A stretch of 64,000 bases of DNA from contig NZ_RJVO01000003.1 in NCBI RefSeq assembly GCF_003730135.1, forward strand, positions 124,001-188,000, given 5' to 3'. Within the stretch, counting starts at the first letter, position 1, and every line of letters starts with the position of its first letter. Shown piece by piece: positions 58,575-64,000 of the stretch. The notes under the pieces are model-generated. The model was not told where the DNA came from and ran no database searches. It saw only the letters and a program-made list of their open reading frames with translations. A program made the translations under genes and the position numbers. The DNA comes from Stagnimonas aquatica. Lineage in GTDB: Bacteria > Pseudomonadota > Gammaproteobacteria > Nevskiales > Nevskiaceae.

Positions 58575-59840
58575 ATGTCCTTGATCACGCTAGGGCTGAG
58601 CCACCACTCCGCGTCGGTCGAGACGCGTGGGCGGCTCGCCTTCACCGATGCCGAGCTGCCGCAGGCGCTGACCCGCCTGCGTGGGCTGCCGGGCGTCTGC
58701 GAGGCGGCGATCCTGTCCACCTGCAACCGGACCGAGATCTTCACCGTCGCCGAGCCCGAGCACGAATCGCGGCTGGCAGAGTGGTGGCGGCGCGAGCGCC
58801 AGGCCGAGGCCGGCGTGCTGGAAAAACACCTCTACGTGCACCGCGACCTCAGCAGCGTGCTGCACTCCCTGCGCGTCGCCTCCGGCCTGGACTCGATGGT
58901 GGTGGGCGAGCCGCAGATTCTCGGCCAGATGAAGCAGGCCTATGCGGTGGCCAGCGAGACCCGCACGCTGGGTCCGGTGCTCAGCCGCCTGTTCCAGCAC
59001 AGCTTCGCGGTGGCCAAGCGGGTGCGTACCGATACCGAAATCGGCGCCCACCCGGTGTCGGCCGCCTATGCGGCGGTGCAGATCGCCAAGCGCATCTTCA
59101 CCGACTTCTCGCGCCAGACCGCCCTGCTGATCGGTGCCGGCGAGACCATCCGCCTGTTCGCCCGCCACCTGCGCGGGCAGGGCATCGGCCGGATGATCAT
59201 CGCCAACCGGTCCATCGAGAACGCCCAGAATCTGGCCCGCGAACTGGGCGCTTTCGCCTGTTCCCTGGACGACATCCCCAGCCATCTGGCCGACGCCGAT
59301 CTGGTGGTGTCCTCCACTGCCGCGCGCGGCTACCTGATCGGCCGGCCGCAGATGGAGCTGGCGCTGTCCCGGCGGCGGCGCAAGCCGGTGTTCCTGATCG
59401 ACCTGGCGGTGCCGGCCGATCTCGACCCGAAGATCCGCGAGCTGGAAGACTGCTACCTCTATACCGTCGACGACCTGCGGGCGGTGATCTCGGAAAACCT
59501 GAAGGCGCGCGCGACCGCCGCCCAGCAGGCCGAGGCGATGCTCGAAGAACACGCCCGCGAGTTCTCCCGCTGGCTGGAGTCGCGCGATTCGGCACCGACC
59601 ATCCGCGCGCTGCGCCAGCAGGCGCGCAGTTACCGCGACGAGGTGCTGGACAAGGCGCGTCGCAAGCTCGCTGGCGGCGAGCCGGCGGAGGCGGTGATGC
59701 AGTTCGTCGCCGACACCCTCGCCAACAAGCTGCTGCATGCCCCCAGCGCCGCCCTGAAGCGCGCCGACGCGGTCGAGCAGGCCTTGCTGCTCAATGCCGC
59801 GCAGACGCTGTTCGATCTGCCCACCGAATCCGACCATTAG
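58575..59840 (+). CDS. hemA: Glutamyl-tRNA reductase
   Basis: HemA of 421 aa, making glutamate-1-semialdehyde from Glu-tRNA for tetrapyrroles. The nucleophile Cys50 lies in ILSTCNRTEIF; GLDSMVVGEPQILGQ and the NADPH-binding LIGAGETIRLFARHL are family motifs (Gly-Ala-Gly-Glu). C-terminal dimerisation helix intact to LFDLPTESDH. Directly upstream of prfA, as in Pseudomonas and E. coli. Confidence 0.97.
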   Translation: MSLITLGLSHHSASVETRGRLAFTDAELPQALTRLRGLPGVCEAAILSTCNRTEIFTVAEPEHESRLAEWWRRERQAEAGVLEKHLYVHRDLSSVLHSLRVASGLDSMVVGEPQILGQMKQAYAVASETRTLGPVLSRLFQHSFAVAKRVRTDTEIGAHPVSAAYAAVQIAKRIFTDFSRQTALLIGAGETIRLFARHLRGQGIGRMIIANRSIENAQNLARELGAFACSLDDIPSHLADADLVVSSTAARGYLIGRPQMELALSRRRRKPVFLIDLAVPADLDPKIRELEDCYLYTVDDLRAVISENLKARATAAQQAEAMLEEHAREFSRWLESRDSAPTIRALRQQARSYRDEVLDKARRKLAGGEPAEAVMQFVADTLANKLLHAPSAALKRADAVEQALLLNAAQTLFDLPTESDH

Positions 59841-59842
59841 CA

Positions 59843-59932
59843 CCCCTTTCCCCGCTGGCGGGGGAAGGTAGGGATGGGGGCGTTCCGCGCGATGCGAACC
59901 CCCACCCAGCCCTCCCACACAGACGGGGCGGG
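59843..59932. repeat. GC-rich imperfect palindromic intergenic repeat
   Basis: Most of the 106 bases between hemA and prfA. First hairpin CCCC-TTTCCCCGCTGGCGGGGGAA at about 59844-59866, then a second pairing GGGGG-CGTTCCGCG with GAACCCCC (about 59876-59904). The pattern resembles the CCCTTCCCCCGC...GCGGGGGAAGG repeats of other Proteobacteria. No T run, so it is not a standard terminator. Confidence 0.5.
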
Positions 59933-59946
59933 CCACAGGCAATGCC

Positions 59947-61041
59947 ATGAAATCCTCCCTGCTGGAAAAACTGTCCCAGATGGCCGAGCGCCGCTCCGAG
60001 ATCGAGCGCGAGCTGGCCGAGCCGGCGGTGGCCGCCAACAACGACCTGTTCCGGCGCCTGTCGCAGGAGTACGCACAACTGGGCCCGCTGGTCGAGGCTT
60101 ACGACGGCCACCGCGCCGCCAGCCAGGAGCGCGAGGATCTTCTGGCCATGCGCAACGACAGCGACCGCGAGCTGCGCGCCATGGCCGACGCCGAGCTGCC
60201 GCTGGTGGAAGCCCGCATCGAGGCCCTGGAGAAGGAGTTGCAGGGCTATCTGGTGCCGCGCGATCCGCTCGACGGCAACAATGTGTTTCTGGAGATCCGC
60301 GCCGGCACCGGCGGCGACGAGGCGGCGATCTTTGCCGGCGACCTGTTCCGCATGTATAGCCGCTATGCCGAGTCGCGCGGCTGGACCCTGGAGCGCATCT
60401 CGCTGAGCGAGGGCGAGCACGGCGGCTACAAGGAAGTCATCAGCCGCATCGTCGGCTACGGCGCCTATTCCCAGCTCAAGTTCGAGTCCGGCGCCCACCG
60501 CGTGCAGCGGGTGCCGGAAACCGAGGCCCAGGGTCGCATCCACACCAGCGCCGCCACCGTCGCAGTGCTGCCGGAAGTGGAGGAGGCGCAGGTGGAGATC
60601 AACCCGGCCGATCTGAAGGTCGATACCTTCAAGGCCAGCGGCGCCGGCGGCCAGCACGTCAACAAGACCGAGTCGGCGATCCGCATCACCCACATCCCCA
60701 CCGGCGTCATCGTCGAATGCGACGACGAGCGCAGCCAGCACAAGAACCGCGCCAAGGCGATGACCCTGCTGGCCTCGCACCTGGTCGATGCCGAGCGCAA
60801 CCGGCAGCAGGCCGAGCAGGCCGCCACCCGCAAGAAGCTGGTCGGTTCCGGCGACCGCAGCGAGCGCATTCGCACCTACAATTTCCCCCAGGGCCGGATC
60901 ACCGACCACCGCATCAACCTCACCCTGTACCAGCTCGACCGGGTGATGCAGGGCGATCTCGATCCGGTGATCCAGCCGCTGCTGGCCGAGCACCAAGCCG
61001 AGCTGCTCGCCGACCTCACCAGTGGTAACGGAGACTATTGA
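59947..61041 (+). CDS. prfA: Peptide chain release factor 1
   Basis: RF1 of 364 aa. The GGQ motif that triggers peptide release is at 234-236 in [14 protein letters not shown]; the anticodon-like reading region lies around [12 protein letters not shown]. The tail [12 protein letters not shown] is typical. PrmC, which methylates the GGQ glutamine, is encoded two genes later. Stop overlaps by one base the start of the Cys-rich lipoprotein. Confidence 0.98.
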   Translation: MKSSLLEKLSQMAERRSEIERELAEPAVAANNDLFRRLSQEYAQLGPLVEAYDGHRAASQEREDLLAMRNDSDRELRAMADAELPLVEARIEALEKELQGYLVPRDPLDGNNVFLEIRAGTGGDEAAIFAGDLFRMYSRYAESRGWTLERISLSEGEHGGYKEVISRIVGYGAYSQLKFESGAHRVQRVPETEAQGRIHTSAATVAVLPEVEEAQVEINPADLKVDTFKASGAGGQHVNKTESAIRITHIPTGVIVECDDERSQHKNRAKAMTLLASHLVDAERNRQQAEQAATRKKLVGSGDRSERIRTYNFPQGRITDHRINLTLYQLDRVMQGDLDPVIQPLLAEHQAELLADLTSGNGDY

Positions 61042-61442
61042 TGCGCATCCTGCTTGCTGCCCTGGCGACTTTCCTGCTGCTGTCCTGCGGGCCGATCTAC
61101 GAGACCCAGTACCGCTACACGCCGCCTGCCGACGCCCAGGGCCGCGCCTGTATTGCCCAGTGCGAAGTTGGCAAGAGCCAGTGCCGGATCAACGCCGACC
61201 TGCGCGCCGAAAATCGCCAGCTGCGCTGCGAGCGCGAGGCGCGCGACGACTTCGAGCGCTGCCTCACCGTGCAGGGCGCCGATCCCGAAAAGAGCCACTG
61301 CCAGCGCCGCCTCTGCAACGTCTCCGGCGCCGGCAGCGACCAGGAGCAGTGCGAGTCCGACCACCGCATCTGCTTCCAGGGCTGCGGCGGCGTGGTCAGC
61401 AGCCAGCAGGTTTGCAGCTTCAACTGCCCGCCCGCGCCTTGA
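61041..61442 (+). CDS. Cysteine-rich lipoprotein of unknown function
   Basis: Protein of 133 aa, not recognised. Lipobox LLSC at Cys16, so probably an anchored lipoprotein. Twelve more cysteines follow (37, 41, 48, 63, 74, 87, 92, 104, 111, 115, 125, 129), giving CxxxC pairs at 37/41, 111/115 and 125/129; an even number suggests six disulfides in the periplasm. GGAG is seven bases before the ATG. It is inserted between prfA and prmC, which are usually neighbours, and its stop overlaps the prmC TTG start by four bases (TTGA). Could be a redox or scaffold protein; no catalytic motif seen. Confidence 0.6.
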   Translation: MRILLAALATFLLLSCGPIYETQYRYTPPADAQGRACIAQCEVGKSQCRINADLRAENRQLRCEREARDDFERCLTVQGADPEKSHCQRRLCNVSGAGSDQEQCESDHRICFQGCGGVVSSQQVCSFNCPPAP

Positions 61443-62314
61443 GCCAAGCGGCTTCCGAGGTGATCGAGGCCCTGCTGCGCGAGGCGACGCCGCAGCTGGC
61501 GGCAGTCAGCGAGTCGCCGCGCGCCGAGGCCGAGCGCCTGCTCGCCGAGGTGCTGGGCAGCAGCCGCACCCGGCTCGCCGCCGGTCTGGCCGCCGCCCCC
61601 AGTGCCGAGCAAGTGCGCCGCTACCAACAATGGCTGGCGCGCCGCGCCGCCGGTGAGCCCTATGCCTATCTCAGCGGCCAGCAGCCGTTCCGGCAGATCG
61701 AATTGCAGGTGAACCCGGCGGTGCTGATCCCGCGTGCCGATACCGAGCATCTGGTCGACTGGGCGCTGGAGCGCATCGCCGCCTGGCAGGCGACCGGCTG
61801 CGCCGCGCCGCAGGTCTGGGATGTCTGCACCGGTAGCGGTTGCGTGGCGCTTTCCATCGCCGAGGCCAGCCCCGCCGCGCGCCTGCTCGCCAGCGATCTG
61901 TCGCCGGCGGCGCTCGCGGTTGCGCGCGGCAATGCCGAGGCTCTGGGACTGTCGCGGGTGGAGCTGGTCGAGGCCGACGGCCTGGACTGGCCGACGCCGG
62001 TACCGTTCGAGCTGATTGTCGGCAACCCGCCCTATATCGCCGAGGACGACCCGCATCTGCCGGCGCTGCGCCACGAGCCGCGTCTGGCCCTGGTTTCCGG
62101 CCCCGATGGTCTGGACTGCCTGCGCCGCCTGATCGCCCAGGCGCCGGCACGCCTGGCATCCGGCGGCTGGCTGCTGCTGGAACACGGCTATGACCAGGGC
62201 GCGGCAGTACGCGCGCTGCTGCTTGCCGCCGGCTTCGTCGAAGTGAGCAGCCGTCGCGACTATGGCGGCCAGGAGCGGGTCAGCGGCGGGCGCTGGCCGG
62301 GGGTGGCGCGGTGA
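61439..62314 (+). CDS. prmC: Release-factor glutamine methyltransferase PrmC (HemK)
   Basis: PrmC of 291 aa, methylating the GGQ glutamine of RF1/RF2. SAM motif VWDVCTGSGCVALSIAE, NPPY motif in VGNPPYIAEDDPHL, PRADTEHLVD before it and DYGGQERV at the C-terminus. TTG 61439 overlaps the previous stop; a GTG at 61460 is the alternative. Followed by moeB with a four-base overlap. Confidence 0.95.
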   Translation: MSQAASEVIEALLREATPQLAAVSESPRAEAERLLAEVLGSSRTRLAAGLAAAPSAEQVRRYQQWLARRAAGEPYAYLSGQQPFRQIELQVNPAVLIPRADTEHLVDWALERIAAWQATGCAAPQVWDVCTGSGCVALSIAEASPAARLLASDLSPAALAVARGNAEALGLSRVELVEADGLDWPTPVPFELIVGNPPYIAEDDPHLPALRHEPRLALVSGPDGLDCLRRLIAQAPARLASGGWLLLEHGYDQGAAVRALLLAAGFVEVSSRRDYGGQERVSGGRWPGVAR

Positions 62315-63057
62315 GCGATTTCCGCCGCCACGCGCGCCAGGTGGTGCTGCCCGAGGTTGGCGTCGCTGGCCAGCAGTTGCTGCGCGATTCCAGCGTGCTG
62401 ATCGTCGGCTGCGGTGGCCTGGGCAGCCCGGCCGCGCTCTATCTCGCCGCTGCCGGCGTCGGCCGCCTGGTGCTGGCCGACCGCGACCGGGTCGAGCGCA
62501 GCAATCTGCAACGCCAGTTGCTCTACACCGAAGCCGATGTCGGCCGCCGCAAGCTCGATGCCGCCCGCGAGCGGCTGCTGGCGCTGGATGCATCGCTGAT
62601 CGTGGAAACCCTCGACGGCGACACCGAGCTGGCGCAGTTCCCGGCGCGGGTCGCCGAGGCCGATGTGGTGCTCGACTGCACCGACAATTTCCCGGCCCGC
62701 TTCGCCATCAACGCCGCCTGCCTGCGCGCCCGCAAGCCCCTGGTTTCCGGCGCCGCGATCCGGCTGGAAGGGCAGGTCGCCGCCTTCGACCTGCGCCAGG
62801 GCGGCCCCTGCTACGCCTGCCTGTACCCGGATGCCGGCGAGCCCGCCGAGGCCTGCGAGGACGCCGGCGTGCTCGGTCCGGTGGTCGGCGTGATCGGCGC
62901 GATGCAGGCCCTGCTGGCGATCCAGTTGCTGCTTGGGCATGCCGACAACACCGGCGTCCTGCATTGCTGGGATGCACGCTGCTTCGACTGGCGTAAGCTG
63001 CGCCTGCTTCGTGATCCCGCCTGTCCGCATTGCGGTCCGGCCGCTGCCACTGCCTAG
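62311..63057 (+). CDS. moeB: MoeB/ThiF/HesA-family adenylyltransferase
   Basis: E1-like enzyme of 248 aa. RHARQVVLPEVGVAGQQLL at the start, ATP-binding VGCGGLGSPAALYLAAAGVG, ADRDRVERSNLQRQLLYTEADVG, and the zinc cysteines in CYAC and the C-terminal CPHC (238-241) are all there. It adenylates the C-terminus of a MoaD/ThiS-like sulfur carrier; no carrier gene is in the window, so MoeB versus HesA/ThiF identity rests on sequence. GTG start overlaps the prmC stop (GTGA). In Pseudomonas it also follows prmC. Confidence 0.88.
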   Translation: MSDFRRHARQVVLPEVGVAGQQLLRDSSVLIVGCGGLGSPAALYLAAAGVGRLVLADRDRVERSNLQRQLLYTEADVGRRKLDAARERLLALDASLIVETLDGDTELAQFPARVAEADVVLDCTDNFPARFAINAACLRARKPLVSGAAIRLEGQVAAFDLRQGGPCYACLYPDAGEPAEACEDAGVLGPVVGVIGAMQALLAIQLLLGHADNTGVLHCWDARCFDWRKLRLLRDPACPHCGPAAATA

Positions 63058-63065
63058 ATTCCGCC

Positions 63066-63389
63066 ATGACCGTAGAACCGCTGGTGCTGCCGCGCCGCCT
63101 CGCCATCCAGATCCTCCACGCCGCCCAACTGGCGGCGCCGGACAGCAGCCGTGGCTGGGTGCAGCCGGGGGCGTTGCGCTATCACGAAGGCGAGCCGGCG
63201 CCGGGGGCGGTGGTTTACGCCCGCTGCTACTCCAAGCCCACCAGCGCCGCCGAGCCGCTGCCGGAAGAGCTGAGCGGCGACGGCCTGCATCTGGTGATCT
63301 CGCTCAACACCAAGGGCGTGCTGGAAATGCGCGGCTGGCGGCTGCTGGCCGAGGGCCTGCGGGAGCAGCCCTTGGCGGTCACCGATTAG
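63066..63389 (+). CDS. JAB/MPN-domain-like protein lacking the zinc motif
   Basis: Protein of 107 aa. VLPRRLAIQILHAAQLAAPD at the start and GLHLVISLNTKG-LEMRGWRL at the end resemble the first helix and last strands of the JAB (M67/Mov34) fold found next to MoeB/ThiF enzymes. Where active members have HxHP with a downstream Asp, this one has RCYSKP (53-58), and the central loop is short, so metal binding is not expected. Perhaps a binding or regulatory module for the adjacent E1-like enzyme. Homology is by eye and the least certain of the named families here. Confidence 0.45.
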   Translation: MTVEPLVLPRRLAIQILHAAQLAAPDSSRGWVQPGALRYHEGEPAPGAVVYARCYSKPTSAAEPLPEELSGDGLHLVISLNTKGVLEMRGWRLLAEGLREQPLAVTD

Positions 63390-63397
63390 CCCGGGCG

Positions 63398-63595
63398 ATG
63401 AACGCGACCCTGATCTGGGTGCTGGTGCTGGTGGTGGCCCTGATCGTCGGGCCGTTCGCCACCCTGCGCGCGGTATCGCACTGCCGTAGCCGCCGCCCGA
63501 ACGGCGCACCGCCGGTTGCAAAGCCGGCGTCCGCCGCTGAACCGAAGACCGATGCCGATGCTGAAGACCCGGATCGCCCCAGCGGCTTCTGGTAA
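63398..63595 (+). CDS. Small single-span membrane protein
   Basis: Protein of 65 aa with one membrane segment (LIWVLVLVVALIVGPFATL) and a polar tail with basic (SHCRSRRPN) then acidic residues ending DPDRPSGFW. No recognised family. ATG nine bases after the JAB-like gene stop; likely same transcript. Confidence 0.5.
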   Translation: MNATLIWVLVLVVALIVGPFATLRAVSHCRSRRPNGAPPVAKPASAAEPKTDADAEDPDRPSGFW

Positions 63596-63623
63596 GCATG
63601 CCTTTCAACCCCGGAGCAAGCCC

Positions 63624-63863
63624 ATGAAACCCGTCCTGATCGCCGCCCTGCTGTTGCCGCTCGCCGCCTGCCAGCCGAACGCCGAGCCGAAGAAGGTGGA
63701 CGATACCCAGGGCCGCGCCGAGACCCAGGGCATCCGCAACACCGAGGCGATTGGCTACGCCGGCGATGCCATCGCCAACAAGGTCGATGGCGCGCTCGAT
63801 GCCAACGACCAGCGCAAGGACGCGCTCGACGCCCAGCTCAAGGCGGCAGAACAGCCGCAGTAG
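63624..63863 (+). CDS. Small lipoprotein
   Basis: Lipoprotein of 79 aa: lipobox LAAC at Cys16, mature part hydrophilic and helical (GYAGDAIANKVDGALDANDQ), Asp/Lys/Gln-rich with no cysteine. Likely outer-membrane anchored, function unknown. CGGAGC precedes the ATG by several bases. Confidence 0.6.
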   Translation: MKPVLIAALLLPLAACQPNAEPKKVDDTQGRAETQGIRNTEAIGYAGDAIANKVDGALDANDQRKDALDAQLKAAEQPQ

Positions 63864-63878
63864 GCGATCCGGCGGCGC

Positions 63879-64000
63879 TCAGGCCGCCAGCCGGCCTTCT
63901 TCCAGCAGTTTGTCGAGATGGCTCTCGATGTTGGCGCGCGCCAGCGGCAGCAGGCGCGGGTCCAGGCCCTGGTAGATCAGCGGCAGCATCTCGTCGATGG
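63879..64000 (-). CDS. MBL-fold metallohydrolase, C-terminal end (partial)
   Basis: Only the last 40 codons are in the window, read on the minus strand. The ending, IYQGLDPRLLPLARANIESH then LDKLLEEGRL, resembles the winged-helix tail of LACTB2/glyoxalase-II-type metallo-beta-lactamase-fold hydrolases. The catalytic HxHxDH region lies outside, so identity is tentative. Confidence 0.45.
   Translation of the reverse strand, partial: IDEMLPLIYQGLDPRLLPLARANIESHLDKLLEEGRLAA

Overview
The window is a high-GC chromosomal segment, essentially all core genes, with no phage, transposase, plasmid or CRISPR signature. Several gene orders match those known from Pseudomonas-like Gammaproteobacteria: carA-LysE/LeuE-carB-greA; tpiA-secG-tRNA-Leu-tRNA-fMet-rimP-nusA-infB-rbfA-truB-rpsO-pnp; and hemA facing TPR-lolB-ispE-tRNA-Gln-prs-rplY-pth-ychF-tRNA-Met. 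A PHA repressor (PhaR), a DUF1302/DUF1329 pair, an HSDL2-like SDR and an AGPS-like flavoprotein suggest a lipid- or hydrocarbon-adapted bacterium, perhaps of the Nevskiales/Solimonadaceae or a neighbouring group. That placement is inference.

Layout. 1-9.3 kb: envelope and lipid-associated genes (SDR, DUF1302 barrel, DUF6918-like, UbiB-like kinase, DUF1329, DUF2505, DUF2970, DUF445). 9.3-17 kb: mutS facing a class II DAHP synthase, then dapB, an exported M20 peptidase, DUF1801 and a PA0069-type radical SAM protein. 17-23.6 kb: carA, LysE-type exporter, carB, greA, a 267-bp palindromic element, rlmE. 23.6-29 kb: ftsH, folP, glmM, tpiA, secG. 29-38 kb: two tRNAs and the transcription/translation cluster ending in pnp. 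38-39 kb: an AT-richer gap with a strong minus-strand promoter and a candidate structured small RNA, then phaR. 39-46 kb: gluQ, a HAD phosphatase and a tightly coupled operon of AGPS-like flavoprotein, small ABM-like protein, GlpD-like dehydrogenase and FGGY kinase. 46-51 kb: hypothetical protein, serine hydrolase, S9 lipoprotein peptidase, GGDEF cyclase. 51-58.4 kb: the minus-strand ychF-to-TPR block. 58.5-64 kb: hemA, prfA, a cysteine-rich lipoprotein, prmC, moeB, a JAB-like protein without zinc ligands, two small envelope proteins and the end of an MBL-fold hydrolase.

The best candidates for something undescribed are: (1) the small RNA at about 38235-38364 (minus), with a consensus promoter, a pyrimidine-rich CUCCUCC segment and a GNRA-capped terminator; (2) an 11-bp box shared by that promoter and the phaR leader, suggesting PhaR controls both; (3) the ether-lipid-like AGPS/GlpD/FGGY operon; (4) the palindromic element filling the greA-rlmE gap; (5) the metal-site-less JAB homologue beside moeB.
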